Shown: piece by piece, positions 26,300-36,516 of the stretch
How the letters are laid out: the number at the start of each line of letters is the position of its first letter
Numbering within the stretch: the first letter of the stretch is position 1
Origin: Firmicutes bacterium M10-2
Lineage (GTDB): Bacteria; Bacillota_I; Bacilli_A; Erysipelotrichales; Erysipelotrichaceae
DNA length: 62,220 nucleotides
Direction of reading: 5' to 3'
Assembly (NCBI GenBank): GCA_000403415.2
Contig: KE159702.1
Span: forward strand, 1 to 62,220
Made by a program: the position numbers and the translations under genes
Notes under the pieces: model-generated
What the model was told of the DNA's origin: nothing
Database searches by the model: none
Seen by the model: only the letters and a program-made list of their open reading frames with translations

Positions 26300-27115
26300 T
26301 TATTTTTCCTCCAATTCAGCCAACGCGATGTCTTTTTGTTCTTTATTCGGAGCAACACCATGCCAATTGACTTGATTTTCCATGAACGAAACACCTTTTC
26401 CTTTCACGGTTTTGGCGATAATCACGGTCGGTTTTCCTTTATTGGCGCGAGCTTGTGCAAACGCATTGCGTATTTGATCGAAATCATGACCGTCAATGCA
26501 GATCACATAACATCCGAACGCTTTGAACTTTTCATCCAAAGGATAAACGCTCATAACATCATGCACATGACCATCGATTTGCAAATCATTGTTATCGACA
26601 ATGAGGCACAAGTTATCCAGCCCGAAATGCGAAGCTGACATTGTCGCTTCCCAAACTTCGCCTTCCTGGCATTCTCCGTCTCCCAAAAGCGCATATACGC
26701 GATGATCGGAATGATCCAATTTATTGGCTAATGCCATTCCCACCGCGGTCGATATTCCCTGACCGAGCGATCCGGTCGACATATCCACACCAACCAACGT
26801 TTTCATGCTCGGATGTCCTTGAAGAGGAGAGCCGATATGACGGAACGTAGGAAGCAGTTCTTTATCAATAAACCCTTTTTCGGCAAACACCCCATATAAC
26901 GCGGGGCTTGCATGCCCTTTACTCAAAACAAACCGGTCACGATCAGTCGTACCCAAATTTTCTGCGGTAATATCCATTTCCTCAAAATAAAGACTCGTCA
27001 TCAAATCCGTAGCACCAAGACTTCCTCCCGGATGCCCACTCTGGGCCGAATGCGTTTCAATAATAATATATTTACGAATATTGTTTGCATGCCTTGCCAG
27101 TTGTTCGTTTTGCAT
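26300..27115 (-). CDS. Transketolase, N-terminal subunit
   Basis: The 271-residue protein is the thiamine-diphosphate-binding half of a split transketolase. Visible motifs are SGHPGGSLGATDLM, KGHASPALYGVF, and GDGECQEGEVWEATM with VDNNDLQIDG (the GDG-N cofactor motif). The two subunits together interconvert pentose and hexose/triose phosphates. The start at 27115 is preceded by GGAG. deoC lies upstream but behind a terminator. Confidence 0.94.
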   Translation of the reverse strand: MQNEQLARHANNIRKYIIIETHSAQSGHPGGSLGATDLMTSLYFEEMDITAENLGTTDRDRFVLSKGHASPALYGVFAEKGFIDKELLPTFRHIGSPLQGHPSMKTLVGVDMSTGSLGQGISTAVGMALANKLDHSDHRVYALLGDGECQEGEVWEATMSASHFGLDNLCLIVDNNDLQIDGHVHDVMSVYPLDEKFKAFGCYVICIDGHDFDQIRNAFAQARANKGKPTVIIAKTVKGKGVSFMENQVNWHGVAPNKEQKDIALAELEEK

Positions 27116-27183
27116 TGTCGTTTTTTCTCCTTTATAGCTCACTTATTATATCAAACTTCTCCTCACATTGTGAACATTTCACT

Positions 27184-27231
27184 AAAAAACGCAAAAAGAA
27201 ACGATTCCCTTTCTTATTTTGCGTTTTTTTT
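27184..27231 (-). terminator. Terminator after deoC
   Basis: AAAAAACGCAAAA (27184-27196) pairs with TTTTGCGTTTTTT (27217-27229), with inner AGAAA/TTTCT pairing. It follows the deoC stop codon and separates deoC from the transketolase genes. Confidence 0.8.
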
Positions 27232-27243
27232 ACCTATCCTTTT

Positions 27244-27951
27244 TTAATGAAGGCCCAAAACAACCGGTACCGATCGATAGCCTACTCCCATGCGGTCAAT
27301 TCCCATATCGATCAATTTCAGGAAATGATCTCTTGTTCGGATGCATCCGCTTCCTTTGATCTTGATCTTTCCGTCCGCTTCTTCCATCATCCATGAAATC
27401 ACTTCCGGCGTGGCACCATGTGCCTCATATCCTGTTAAGAAACCTGTACTTGTCTTGACAAAGTCTACGCCTGCCTCTATGCATACATGAACCATTTTGC
27501 GAATTTGTTCTTCATTCAAAGCATCCGTTTCGAAAATAACTTTCAATTCTTTGTTGTATTGATGGGCAGCTTGCGCACACGCTTTCAGATCAGCAAGAAC
27601 TTCTTCGTATTTCCCTGCACGGATCTTTCCGAAATTGGCTACGATATCAACTTCTTTTACACTGTCGTATTTCGCGACTTCTTCGATTTGCTGAACACGC
27701 GATTTTGTGCTGCTCGTTCCGAACGGAAAATCAGTGACCGGACACAGCATAGTATTCGATCCCTTGACATACGGTTCGCAAAGATCCATGTATCCGGGGT
27801 TGATACAAATTGTCGCACAGCCCAAATTCACTCCGTCTTTTGTCAGTTCTACGATCTCATCTTCTGTAAACTCCGGTTTTAATACCGAATAGTCAATGTA
27901 TGCCGCAAGTTCGCGGGTATCCATTTCACTTGCCGATTTATTTGGTTTCAT
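27244..27951 (-). CDS. deoC: Deoxyribose-phosphate aldolase
   Basis: DeoC splits 2-deoxyribose-5-phosphate into glyceraldehyde-3-phosphate and acetaldehyde. The 235-residue protein has the Schiff-base Lys in FVKTSTGF, the second Lys in KIKGSGCIRT, and CPVTDFPFGTSSTKS. GGAG precedes the ATG at 27951. Its product can enter the pentose pathway through the adjacent transketolase, and deoD at 41965 supplies upstream steps of the same route. Confidence 0.96.
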   Translation of the reverse strand: MKPNKSASEMDTRELAAYIDYSVLKPEFTEDEIVELTKDGVNLGCATICINPGYMDLCEPYVKGSNTMLCPVTDFPFGTSSTKSRVQQIEEVAKYDSVKEVDIVANFGKIRAGKYEEVLADLKACAQAAHQYNKELKVIFETDALNEEQIRKMVHVCIEAGVDFVKTSTGFLTGYEAHGATPEVISWMMEEADGKIKIKGSGCIRTRDHFLKLIDMGIDRMGVGYRSVPVVLGLH

Positions 27952-28041
27952 ACTCCATGCTCCTTTTCTTATGCACTTTTATCATACAGCCGGAATATTC
28001 CTTTTTCAAGCAAAAATGAGCATAATTGAGCAAAAAAGAGT

Positions 28042-28069
28042 AAAAAAAAGAACGTTTGCACGTCCTTTT
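28042..28069 (-). terminator. Terminator after glgB
   Basis: On the minus strand GGACGT, loop GCAA, ACGTTC (one G-U pair), followed by a run of eight U. It lies just beyond the glgB stop codon. Confidence 0.8.
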
Positions 28070-28074
28070 TTCGA

Positions 28075-29913
28075 CTATTTTTTTTCTTCATTCACAACTT
28101 CGAAAATCTGCGCGCCTAAAGACGGAACATTGACTTCGATCATAAACGGAAAATTATTGCGTTTTAGGCGAAGCGCTTTTACGTTTTGCGCATCGTTGGT
28201 GGTTAGATAACCATTGTATTTTGCCCATTGTGTATTCATGACTTCTTTGTATTGACCTTTGTGCGGCACACCAAATTGCGCATTGTACGGATTGGTTGAA
28301 AAGTTCAAGATCGTCACAAACGTCTTATCCGCAGCTTTCCGCATATAGACATACATATTTCGTCCTGCATCATCTGCATCGATCCACTGGAAATTTAACG
28401 GATCGTATCCATAATAATACGCATCATTGTCAGCATAAAGCGCAGTCAGATCTTCAAAGAATTTACTGAAAGCATCATGCATTGGATATTGCAATAAGAA
28501 CCAGTCCGTTCCTTTTTGCTCATCCCATTCGCGAAGCATACCGATCTCATTTCCCATAAAGTTCAATTTCTTGCCCGGATGGGTAAACATATAAGTATAC
28601 AAGGCGCGGCATTGTGCAAACTTATCTTCATAAGTTCCCCACATCTTATCGACGATGGTTGCTTTTCCATGCACGACTTCATCGTGTGAGAACGGTAAAA
28701 TGAAATGTTCCGAATAAAAATAGGCCATAGAAAAGGTAATATCGTTGTGATGATATTGACGGTAAATCGGATCTCTTTTCAAATATTTGAGCGTATCGTT
28801 CATCCAGCCAAGATCCCATTTGTAGTCAAAGCCTAAGCCGCCATCCAAAGTCGATTTTGTGACATTCGGAAAATCAGTCGAATCTTCCGCAATGAGCATG
28901 ACTTTTCCTTGATATTTTTCATTGATCATGAAGTTTGTACGCTTCATAAAATCACAAGCGCCTTCATTCACTCCGCGATCTTTGTTTCCTTTCCAGAAAA
29001 TCGCATTGGAGATCGCATCCCAGCGAAGTCCGTCCATATGGTAAATGTCCAGCCAGTAATTCGCTGCCGACATCAAGAAAGAACGTACTTCTTCTTTCCA
29101 AAGATCAAAGTTCGCAGTGCCCCATTCCGAATTCGCGTTTTCAGGATCCGAGTACTCATACAACGGCGTCCCGTCAAAACGAGCCAGCGCAAAATTATCT
29201 TTGACAAAGTGAACGGGAACAAAATCCATAATGATCCCTATGTTTGCTTCATGCAATTTATTGACAAATTCCATCAATTCGGTATTTGTACCATAACGAG
29301 ATGTCGTCGAGAAGTATCCTGTATCCTGATATCCCCAAGAACCGTCGAAAGGATGTTCGCAAAGCGGCATAACTTCAACGTGAGAGAAATGATATTTTTT
29401 GCAATGATCAATCAGATCATCCACGATATCGAGATATTTCGGAAAATCATTCGGTCCCATTTCCTCGCTTCTCTTCCAAGAGCCCAAATGCAATTCGTAA
29501 ATGCTGATCGGATCATCAAATCCTTTTGTTCTTTCTTTCATCCATTTTTTATCCGTCCATCCTTTAAAAGTCAGATCGGCAATGATCGAAGCCGTATGCG
29601 GACGAAGTTCTGAATAAAAAGCGAATGGATCGATCTTATCAACCTCTTCTCCTGTGGATTGCACCACATGATATTTATATGATTGTCCGGGTTTTGCCCC
29701 TTTGACTTTCGCACTCCAAATACCTTGTTCATCTTTTACCATGAGATTTTTTTCAACATCCCAGTTGTTGAAGTCCCCAATCACGGAAATGCTTTTTGCG
29801 TGCGGAGCCCAAACTGCAAATCCAGTATATGTTTTCTTCGGATGTGCTCCGAAAATATTGTAAGCTTCAAGTTCACGTCCTTCAAAAAAGGCTTGTGTCT
29901 TTTTCTTATCCAT
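28075..29913 (-). CDS. glgB: 1,4-alpha-glucan branching enzyme
   Basis: The 612-residue enzyme introduces alpha-1,6 branches into glycogen. It has an N-terminal CBM48-type domain (FAVWAPHAKSISVIGDFNNW), the GH13 barrel with GLRWDAI (nucleophile Asp), IAEDSTDFP (acid/base Glu) and LPFSHDEVVHGK (third carboxylate), and a C-terminal beta domain. No other glycogen genes are nearby. A hairpin AAGGTTA/TAACCTT (29930-29946) abuts the AGGAGG ribosome site in its leader and may influence translation. Confidence 0.95.
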   Translation of the reverse strand: MDKKKTQAFFEGRELEAYNIFGAHPKKTYTGFAVWAPHAKSISVIGDFNNWDVEKNLMVKDEQGIWSAKVKGAKPGQSYKYHVVQSTGEEVDKIDPFAFYSELRPHTASIIADLTFKGWTDKKWMKERTKGFDDPISIYELHLGSWKRSEEMGPNDFPKYLDIVDDLIDHCKKYHFSHVEVMPLCEHPFDGSWGYQDTGYFSTTSRYGTNTELMEFVNKLHEANIGIIMDFVPVHFVKDNFALARFDGTPLYEYSDPENANSEWGTANFDLWKEEVRSFLMSAANYWLDIYHMDGLRWDAISNAIFWKGNKDRGVNEGACDFMKRTNFMINEKYQGKVMLIAEDSTDFPNVTKSTLDGGLGFDYKWDLGWMNDTLKYLKRDPIYRQYHHNDITFSMAYFYSEHFILPFSHDEVVHGKATIVDKMWGTYEDKFAQCRALYTYMFTHPGKKLNFMGNEIGMLREWDEQKGTDWFLLQYPMHDAFSKFFEDLTALYADNDAYYYGYDPLNFQWIDADDAGRNMYVYMRKAADKTFVTILNFSTNPYNAQFGVPHKGQYKEVMNTQWAKYNGYLTTNDAQNVKALRLKRNNFPFMIEVNVPSLGAQIFEVVNEEKK

Positions 29914-29955
29914 TTTATTAGTTCCTCCTAAGGTTATTTTAACCTTAAAGACCTA

Positions 29956-29997
29956 AAATAAAAAGCCCTAACAGCGAAAACTGTGAGCGCTTTACTT
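29956..29997 (-). terminator. Terminator after dus
   Basis: On the minus strand AAAGC and ACAG pair with CTGT and GCTTT around loop TTTTCG, with an internal mismatch, followed by an interrupted U-run. Confidence 0.6.
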
Positions 29998-30960
29998 TTT
30001 TTGAGACCGTTCAAATTGAGAGAGGATCCGTGTCAGATCTTCAAGAGTATTCATCTTTGAAAATGCGTCTTTATACACATGAGAATTCGGAAGTCCTTTT
30101 AAATACCAAGAGGCAATTCCCCGCATTTCTCGTATACCGGCAGTTTCCCCCTTCATTTCACACAGATCTTTTGCATGCTCGAAGCACAATGAAGTCCGAT
30201 CCGAAATTGTTACTTTATGTTCCCTTCCGTGAAGAGAATCAACAATTGCTTCAATCAAAAACGGATTCCCGATGATGCCTCGCCCAATCATTACAGCATC
30301 ACACCCGGTTTCTTCTTTCATACGATAGAAATCTTCGACTGTGCGCACATCCCCATTGCCAATAACAGGAATCGAAACCGCTTCTTTCACTTTTCTGATC
30401 CAGGTCCAGTCAGCTTGCCCATCATACATTTGGGTTTTCGTGCGTCCGTGCACACAAATTGCCGCCACACCGGCTTCCTCCATAGCCTGAGCCATTTCCA
30501 CACAATTGATATGCTCTTTGTCATAACCGATCCTCATCTTGACGGTGACCGGTTTATCGACAGCATCCACAATTGCTTTTACAACTTTTTTCGCATAATC
30601 GACATCTTTCATCAAATAACTTCCGGCCTTTGCTTTAATGACTTTTGTGACAGGACAACCCATATTTATATCAATGATGTCGCAATCCGTCTGCTGATCT
30701 AAAAATTTTGCTGCATACACAAGAGTATCCTCATCGTGTCCGAACACTTGAAAACTTACCGGATGATCATCGGGATCACTGTGGCACATTTTCAAAGTCT
30801 TTTCCGAATCGTAATATAAAGCTTTATCCGAAACCATTTCATTGCACATAAGACCTGCGCCGAACTTGCGGGCAATCTTACGAAACGCAAGATTGCTCAC
30901 TCCCGCAAGCGGCGCAGTAATTACTGGTTCGGCGATTTCAACATTGCCGATTTTAAGCAT
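29992..30960 (-). CDS. dusB: tRNA-dihydrouridine synthase (DusB-like)
   Basis: The 322-residue FMN enzyme reduces uridine in the tRNA D-loop. It has [12 protein letters not shown], the catalytic Cys in [33 protein letters not shown] and [14 protein letters not shown] for FMN binding. Placement after hslO, with 8 bp of overlap, matches the Bacillus hslO-dusB neighbourhood. Confidence 0.93.
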   Translation of the reverse strand: MLKIGNVEIAEPVITAPLAGVSNLAFRKIARKFGAGLMCNEMVSDKALYYDSEKTLKMCHSDPDDHPVSFQVFGHDEDTLVYAAKFLDQQTDCDIIDINMGCPVTKVIKAKAGSYLMKDVDYAKKVVKAIVDAVDKPVTVKMRIGYDKEHINCVEMAQAMEEAGVAAICVHGRTKTQMYDGQADWTWIRKVKEAVSIPVIGNGDVRTVEDFYRMKEETGCDAVMIGRGIIGNPFLIEAIVDSLHGREHKVTISDRTSLCFEHAKDLCEMKGETAGIREMRGIASWYLKGLPNSHVYKDAFSKMNTLEDLTRILSQFERSQKK

Positions 30961-31816
30961 TCATTTCCTCCAAAATTTCTTCTAATTCCTCTTTTGAAAA
31001 ATTATAATGCTCGTTGCAGAAATTGCAAGTCACTTCGCATCCGGCATCGTCATCGATCATTTTTCGGATTTCTTCTTTCGATAGAGTCATAAGGATCTCT
31101 TTCGTTCTTTCCTTTGAGCAAGGGCATGAGAAGTGGATATCTGTGGTTTCCAAAACATTTGCATCATCAAAAAGATCGTATGCCAGCTGACTCATATCCG
31201 TGTCTGTGTATTCCTTGATGATCGTGGACATTGGTTTCAATCCTTCGACAACATGTTCCACGATTCGGATATCTGTATCTGTCGCATCCGGCATCATTTG
31301 GAGAACAAGAGCTCCGGCCCCTTCCACTTTTCCGTTTTGATCGCATGAAACACCTACCGATACAGCACTTGGCGTTTGTTCCGACAATGTAAAATAATAG
31401 GTGAAGTCATTTCCGATTTCGCCGGACTGCAGCTCGACTGTTCCGGTGAAATTTTCCACCATATTGAGATCTTTGATTACAGTCAGCGTTCCATCGGTTC
31501 CGACCGCTTCAGCGACTGTTTTCGTATTTACGTGCGGATCAGAAACAAATCCGCGGACATTTCCGTTTGAATAGGCATCCACTGTAATGCTTCCGATCGG
31601 TCCGTGTCCGTTAATGGAAATAGTCAACATTTCCTTATCGGATTTCAGCATACCTCCCATAGTAGACGCGACTGACAATACGCGTCCAAGTGCATCTGTT
31701 GCGATCGGGCCCATATCAAAACGATCTCTTGCTTCCTGAACCATTTCAGTGGTCCGCGCAATATAAATACGCACATGTCCATCCAAGGCTAGTGCTTTTA
31801 CCAATTCATCTTTCAT
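30953..31816 (-). CDS. hslO: Redox-regulated chaperone Hsp33
   Basis: Hsp33 becomes an active holdase when oxidised. The 287-residue protein has the C-terminal zinc site of four cysteines, CPC (in [10 protein letters not shown]) and CNFC (in [12 protein letters not shown]), and the conserved core [17 protein letters not shown] use the ATG at 31816 behind AAAGGAGATG. It overlaps dus by 8 bp. Confidence 0.95.
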   Translation of the reverse strand: MKDELVKALALDGHVRIYIARTTEMVQEARDRFDMGPIATDALGRVLSVASTMGGMLKSDKEMLTISINGHGPIGSITVDAYSNGNVRGFVSDPHVNTKTVAEAVGTDGTLTVIKDLNMVENFTGTVELQSGEIGNDFTYYFTLSEQTPSAVSVGVSCDQNGKVEGAGALVLQMMPDATDTDIRIVEHVVEGLKPMSTIIKEYTDTDMSQLAYDLFDDANVLETTDIHFSCPCSKERTKEILMTLSKEEIRKMIDDDAGCEVTCNFCNEHYNFSKEELEEILEEMNA

Positions 31817-31884
31817 TGTATACATCTCCTTTTTCTTTATTATCGTCTTTTCCTTTTTATTTTACTCCTTATATGCTTAAACCA

Positions 31885-31917
31885 AAAAAGAAGATAACAC
31901 CCGGCTATCTTCTTTTT
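31885..31917 (-). terminator. Terminator after ftsH
   Basis: AAAAAGAAGATA (31885-31896) pairs perfectly with TATCTTCTTTTT (31906-31917). The U-runs on both sides make it strong. It separates tilS-hpt-ftsH from hslO-dus. Confidence 0.88.
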
Positions 31918-31920
31918 ATC

Positions 31921-33891
31921 TTATTCGCCTTTTTTCTTGGTCAATTCGTTCATTGCCTCGTCAAGATCTTCTTCTGTCGCTTTTTTAGGAACCGGAGGAA
32001 CATCCTCTTTGACCTCTACGGCTGTTTCAATGACTGCCGGTTTTTCTTCTTGAGGTGCGTTCGGATCTTTTAACTGACCGTAATTCATCAAATTCGTGAT
32101 TTCTTCATTTGTTAATGTTTCGTTTTCATACAAATTCTTTGCGATCAAATCCAAAAGATCACGATTTTCTTCAAGGATTCGCCGACATTCCGTATGACAT
32201 TGATCAACGATCTTGCGAACTTCTTTATCGATTTCTTCAGCAACACCGACCGAGTAGTTTCCGCCTTGCGTATAGTCACGCCCGAGGAACACATTGCCTT
32301 GCGGATTGGCATATTGGATCGGACCTAAAGAGGACATACCGAATACCCGAACCATATTCTTTGCGATCGAAGTCAGTTTTTCGATATCGTTCACTGCTCC
32401 CGCGCTGATTTCGCCAAATACGATTTCTTCGGAAGTCCGACCTCCGAGCAATCCTGTAATTTGTGCAAGATATTCGGATTTTCTATGGAAGTATTTTTCT
32501 TCTCTTGGTGTCATCAAATTGTAACCGCCCGCTTCACCGCGAGGTATGATCGTTACCTTCTGCACCATATCGGCATCTTCCACTTTCAAACCAATTACCG
32601 CATGCCCTGCTTCATGATAAGAAACAAGCCACTTGTCTTTGTCACCGTATTTCTTGCTTTTTTTCGCAGGCCCCATCATGACACGGTCGATTGCTTCATC
32701 CAGGTCATCCATCGTAATAACATTTTCTTTATTACGTACTGCCAAGATCGCACCTTCGTTTAACACATTGGCAAGATCCGCTCCCGAAAAACCGGGAGTC
32801 CGTTTGGCAAGGTTTTCCAGTTCCACGTTCGGTGCCAAATGTTTATTGCGCGCATGGACTTCCAAAATAGCCCGACGACCGTGGATATCCGGCAAGTTGA
32901 CTGTAACTTGACGATCAAATCGACCGCTGCGAAGCAAAGCAGGGTCTAAAACATCCGGCCGGTTGGTTGCTGCGATAATCACAATTCCGTTATTGTCGAC
33001 CATACCATCCATTTCAACCAGCAGCTGGTTTAAGGTTTGTTCCCGTTCATCGTTGCCTCCGCCCATACCGGCGCCACGCTGACGGCCAACCGCATCGATT
33101 TCGTCGATAAAAATAATACACGGAGCTGCTTTGGCGGCATTTTTGAACATATCGCGTACACGGCTCGCCCCGGTACCGACAAACATTTCCACGAAGTCAG
33201 ATCCGGAAATCGAGAAGAACGGAACCCCCGCTTCTCCGGCTACCGCTTTGGCCAGCAAAGTTTTACCTGTTCCCGGAGGGCCGACCATCAAGATTCCCTT
33301 CGGAATATGCGCCCCCATATCGGTAAATTTTTTCGGAGAACGCAAGTAATCGATGATCTCCTTCACTTCTTCTTTTTCTTCGTCGCATCCCGCCACATCT
33401 TTAAAACGGGTCTTTACATTTGATTCGATACGAGCTTTTGATTTCGAAAACTCGAAGGCTTTGTTGTTGCCTCCCCCGCCCATTCGGGCAAACATGAAAT
33501 AAAAGAACACTCCCACTAAAATAAACGGGATGAGCTGTCCTAATACGTTGAGCCACACACTGCCTTGATTCGGATCGACGATCGAGATCTGACCGCCACT
33601 GTTCGTCAAAGTTTTATTGAGCCATTCCAAATTTGCTTCGGTATTTGGCACCAATACATTAAAGCTTGTCGCGTTGGCTTCGCTTTTGGAAGGATCTGTA
33701 TATGTTCCTTCCACATCAATAACGGTTGATGAAATCGTCATTGACGAATTGCCGAATTTTGCGCTTTCAGTTAACTTTTGAAATTCTGTGTAATTCATAT
33801 GCCGCATCGTTCCTTGTGCGCTGTACGCCAGCAGCGATACGATAATACAAACAATAAAAATTGTCGGAAGATAGTTGAGCCACTTCTTCAT
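31921..33891 (-). CDS. ftsH: ATP-dependent zinc metalloprotease FtsH
   Basis: The membrane-bound 656-residue protease degrades misfolded and short-lived proteins. It has two membrane helices (about 8-25 and 112-134) around an extracellular domain. Walker A is GPPGTGKT (204-211), Walker [11 protein letters not shown], the second region of homology [17 protein letters not shown], and the zinc site HEAGH (426-430). It follows hpt by 12 bp in the conserved tilS-hpt-ftsH order. Confidence 0.97.
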   Translation of the reverse strand: MKKWLNYLPTIFIVCIIVSLLAYSAQGTMRHMNYTEFQKLTESAKFGNSSMTISSTVIDVEGTYTDPSKSEANATSFNVLVPNTEANLEWLNKTLTNSGGQISIVDPNQGSVWLNVLGQLIPFILVGVFFYFMFARMGGGGNNKAFEFSKSKARIESNVKTRFKDVAGCDEEKEEVKEIIDYLRSPKKFTDMGAHIPKGILMVGPPGTGKTLLAKAVAGEAGVPFFSISGSDFVEMFVGTGASRVRDMFKNAAKAAPCIIFIDEIDAVGRQRGAGMGGGNDEREQTLNQLLVEMDGMVDNNGIVIIAATNRPDVLDPALLRSGRFDRQVTVNLPDIHGRRAILEVHARNKHLAPNVELENLAKRTPGFSGADLANVLNEGAILAVRNKENVITMDDLDEAIDRVMMGPAKKSKKYGDKDKWLVSYHEAGHAVIGLKVEDADMVQKVTIIPRGEAGGYNLMTPREEKYFHRKSEYLAQITGLLGGRTSEEIVFGEISAGAVNDIEKLTSIAKNMVRVFGMSSLGPIQYANPQGNVFLGRDYTQGGNYSVGVAEEIDKEVRKIVDQCHTECRRILEENRDLLDLIAKNLYENETLTNEEITNLMNYGQLKDPNAPQEEKPAVIETAVEVKEDVPPVPKKATEEDLDEAMNELTKKKGE

Positions 33892-33903
33892 TCATTAAAC
33901 CCC

Positions 33904-34446
33904 CTATTCGTAAATTTCAGGTTTGAGTACACCGATATACGGTAAGTTTCGGTACTTTTGATTAAAATCCAATCCATACCCCACCACAAATTCATTTGGA
34001 ACCGTAAATCCAACATAATCGGCTTCGATATCTACAACGCGGCGCGAAGGCTTATCCAATAGTGAAACGATCTTTACATCTTCGGCCCCTTTATTCATGA
34101 ACATCTTCTTTACTTCTTTAAGCGTTCGTCCTGTATCGACAATATCTTCTACGACAAGGACACTGCGATTCTTACTCGAAAGATCCATGTCTTTTTCGAT
34201 CCGGACATCACCAATCGATTCGGTTCCATCATAAGAACTCACAGACATAAAATCGATCTCACAAGGGAAAGTGAAGCGCTTCATCAGCTCTGCCATAAAC
34301 GGTACACTTCCACGCAGCAATCCCACAATGATCGGAACGTTCCCCTCTTTTTCATAATCTTTTTCGATCTGTTCTGCCAATTCTTTGCAGCGTTGTTCTA
34401 TTTGTTCTTCTGTTAATAATACTTTTTCGATATCTTCGCTAATCAT
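33904..34446 (-). CDS. hpt: Hypoxanthine phosphoribosyltransferase
   Basis: This 180-residue enzyme salvages hypoxanthine and guanine to IMP and GMP. The PRPP-binding motif VLVVEDIVDTGRTL is intact, as are IVGLLRGSVPFMAELM and DFMSVSSY. It lies between tilS and ftsH, as in Bacillus. It complements deoD and the purine permease found elsewhere in the window. Confidence 0.95.
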   Translation of the reverse strand: MISEDIEKVLLTEEQIEQRCKELAEQIEKDYEKEGNVPIIVGLLRGSVPFMAELMKRFTFPCEIDFMSVSSYDGTESIGDVRIEKDMDLSSKNRSVLVVEDIVDTGRTLKEVKKMFMNKGAEDVKIVSLLDKPSRRVVDIEADYVGFTVPNEFVVGYGLDFNQKYRNLPYIGVLKPEIYE

Positions 34447-34470
34447 ATTTTTTGTATTCTCCTCTTGTGC

Positions 34471-35670
34471 CTATATTGGCAATTGTAACATAAAGCATGT
34501 TGGTTTAATAGAAAAATGTGAGATGTCACAACCAATCTGAGGCACGAAAATAACCGTTCCTTCGCCATTAGCAAGTACATACCACTGCTTGCGCAAAAGA
34601 TGCGGGATCTTTCGATCGATCCAAAACCGACGTAAAGATTTTCGACCAAAACGCAAAGTGATCCGATCGGATCCATGCGCAGGACGAAGTGTCAGCGGAA
34701 AATCTTTTTCGTTCAAAGTGATCCCTTCAATCATTTCTCCCTTATTATTAAACGAATATCTATAATTTCCCAAGTCTAATGATTGAAAATTTTTCAATTC
34801 TTCTTCATTGTCTATTGAAAAGGTAGGATATTGCGTTTTTTGTCCTATTAAAACCACATCATTGTGTCGCTCCAATTCATAATTTCCCAAATCGATGACA
34901 CAATTCGTATGCAGCTGCTCCACCAAAGAATTCAGATGTTTTCTCGATAAATGGCAGCCAATCTTCTCAGATAAGAAAAGATCGAGGTAAAACCAAGCGT
35001 TCGGATCCTCCAAAAGCGGAATCAACCCCTTTTGTTCGAGCGCTTGTTTTCCTTTTGAACGTTCTTGAACCCACTGCTCGTTTTCTTTGTCGATTCGAGC
35101 CTGAAGGCTGCATTTTTCCTCTTTCGACATATGCTCGATGATCGTATGTCGAATTTCGTTTCGCGTATAGTGATCGGTCAAATTCGATTCATCGATCCCA
35201 TAAAGGATGTCATGCTCAATACAATATTGTTCAAGCTCTTTTTTCTCATATCGAAGCAGCGGACGATAAATTGTCAGATCGCGAAATGAAGAAGAAGCAA
35301 CAAGCCCGTAGTGATCGCAGAGCATCTTTCTTCGTTTTTGAAATAAATACGTTTCAAGACTGTCATCCAAATGATGTGCGACATATAAATCCCGAACTCC
35401 TTCCTTTCTGGCAATTTGTTCAAAAAAATCATATCGCACTTTTCTTGCCCACGCCTGAAAGTTCCCTTCATTGTTGTAGTGCGGATCAAGCACAAAACAA
35501 GCGATCCCGTACTTTTCGCAATATGTTTTTACATATCTTTCATCTCGCAAAGCGCTATCCCGCTGATGATAGTTCACATGCGCGACTACGATTTCTTTTC
35601 CTTTTTTTCTTTCCATATCGAGCAAAGCCATGGAATCCGGCCCACCCGAACACGCAACAATAATCTTCAT
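34471..35670 (-). CDS. tilS: tRNA(Ile)-lysidine synthase
   Basis: TilS converts C34 of tRNA-Ile(CAU) to lysidine and is essential. The 399-residue protein has the N-type ATP pyrophosphatase loop SGGPDSMALL near the N-terminus, YVAHHLDDSLETYLF, and the C-terminal TilS domain (LRPAHGSDRITL, then RRFWIDRKIPHLLR). I start at the ATG at 35670 (MKIIVACSGG); the upstream ATG at 35688 has no ribosome site. Confidence 0.93.
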   Translation of the reverse strand: MKIIVACSGGPDSMALLDMERKKGKEIVVAHVNYHQRDSALRDERYVKTYCEKYGIACFVLDPHYNNEGNFQAWARKVRYDFFEQIARKEGVRDLYVAHHLDDSLETYLFQKRRKMLCDHYGLVASSSFRDLTIYRPLLRYEKKELEQYCIEHDILYGIDESNLTDHYTRNEIRHTIIEHMSKEEKCSLQARIDKENEQWVQERSKGKQALEQKGLIPLLEDPNAWFYLDLFLSEKIGCHLSRKHLNSLVEQLHTNCVIDLGNYELERHNDVVLIGQKTQYPTFSIDNEEELKNFQSLDLGNYRYSFNNKGEMIEGITLNEKDFPLTLRPAHGSDRITLRFGRKSLRRFWIDRKIPHLLRKQWYVLANGEGTVIFVPQIGCDISHFSIKPTCFMLQLPI

Positions 35671-35703
35671 AGGCCTAGGATACCACATTTTTCATGAACG
35701 GTT

Positions 35704-35709
35704 TATAAT
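35704..35709 (+). promoter_or_regulatory. Consensus -10 box abutting the SdpI-like start (probable leaderless mRNA)
   Basis: TATAAT ends 7 nt before the ATG at 35717. No Shine-Dalgarno sequence lies between. The -35 region is poor. Confidence 0.45.
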
Positions 35710-35716
35710 TAAAAGC

Positions 35717-36082
35717 ATGACAAGTATACCTTATGTTTTTATAGCATTGATCATTCCGATCATGATGTTGATCTACGGAACGATCTTTACGACTCATCCT
35801 CCGAAAAATCGTCAGGCACTGTTTGGATTTCGTACCCCTCGCTCCATGGAGTCCCAAGAAAATTGGCTTACCGCTCAAAAAGAAATGGGAAAACTATGGA
35901 GCCGTATCGGTCTGATCGAAATCATTCTCGTGTTTGTGCTCGAACTTTTCTTTACAAAAACAGGAAATCCTGTATTGATTGTTTACGGATCGCTTGGCAT
36001 GATGGCGGTTCAAGTCATTCCGCTTATCGCAAGTTACATCATCATAGAAAGGAAATTAAAAAATGCAGACAAAAAGAAATGA
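35717..36082 (+). CDS. SdpI-family membrane protein
   Basis: The 121-residue protein has three hydrophobic helices and the SdpI-family motif GFRTPRSMESQENWLTAQK after the first. SdpI protects Bacillus from the SdpC toxin, but most family members have no known partner and none is visible here. It is divergent from tilS. The 3' end overlaps a small downstream gene by 20 bp. Confidence 0.8.
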   Translation: MTSIPYVFIALIIPIMMLIYGTIFTTHPPKNRQALFGFRTPRSMESQENWLTAQKEMGKLWSRIGLIEIILVFVLELFFTKTGNPVLIVYGSLGMMAVQVIPLIASYIIIERKLKNADKKK

Positions 36083-36230
36083 AAAAGAAAAGAAAATCAC
36101 CAACGAGCAAATGGCATCCGAATTGAAACAGCTTCCCAAACTTCTAAAAAACGATGCTGTCCTTCGCGCGAAAAAAGGCTATATTATCGTTTCCACTATA
36201 GCTCGCGATCTTTTGCATAAAAACAAATAA
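36063..36230 (+). CDS. Small basic protein of unknown function (55 aa)
   Basis: I do not recognise this gene. It encodes a Lys-rich 55-residue protein (begins MQTKRNEKEKKITNEQMASE; ends IARDLLHKNK). AAAGGAAATTAAAA before the ATG is a good ribosome site inside the end of the SdpI-like gene, so the two are coupled. It is followed directly by a terminator that carries copy 2 of the 191-bp element. Confidence 0.62.
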   Translation: MQTKRNEKEKKITNEQMASELKQLPKLLKNDAVLRAKKGYIIVSTIARDLLHKNK

Positions 36231-36238
36231 CACAAGAC

Positions 36239-36262
36239 CGGAAGGAAAGAAATTTCCTTCCT
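36239..36262 (+). terminator. Left copy of the duplicated terminator hairpin at element copy 2
   Basis: GGAAGGAAA, loop GAAA, TTTCCTTCC, flanked by C and T. This 24-bp segment recurs exactly at 36454-36477. Confidence 0.85.
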
Positions 36263-36453
36263 CAGGCTGTTGACAAAGTCGATTTTTCAAATCGGCTTTG
36301 TCACAGCTTTTTATTTTTCTCCCACAAATGAATAAAAAAAGAGCAATTTGAGGTATTTAAGTACCTAATATTACTCTTTTTTTAGACCTTTTTACCCACT
36401 TTTATTTTATTGAAATTTAATTTTTTCAAAATAGGTAGTTTGTCAACACTCTG
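36263..36453 (+). mobile_element. 191-bp terminator-targeting miniature element, copy 2
   Basis: Same sequence, length and orientation as copy 1 (24162-24352), with ends CAGGCTGTTGACAAA and TTTGTCAACACTCTG. It is flanked by exact 24-bp copies of a 9-bp-stem terminator hairpin. The longer duplication than at copy 1 (18 bp) follows the longer hairpin. Confidence 0.9.
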
Positions 36454-36484
36454 CGGAAGGAAAGAAATTTCCTTCCTTTTTTAT
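36454..36484 (+). terminator. Right copy of the duplicated terminator, with U-run
   Basis: Exact repeat of 36239-36262 followed by the original run of T, so termination of the SdpI-like operon is preserved. Confidence 0.85.
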
Positions 36485-36516
36485 GAAAAAAAGGAAAGAT
36501 CAAACTTTCTTTCCCT
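36484..36516 (-). terminator. Probable terminator overlapping the tagO stop codon
   Basis: On the minus strand GGAAAG and CTTTCC can pair around a loop of about 10 nt, followed by a seven-U run. The stem is short. Confidence 0.5.

Noticed and set aside
28909-29613. A 234-codon open frame opposite glgB
   Set aside because: glgB is full length with all catalytic motifs. The antisense frame has no ribosome site and no known fold.
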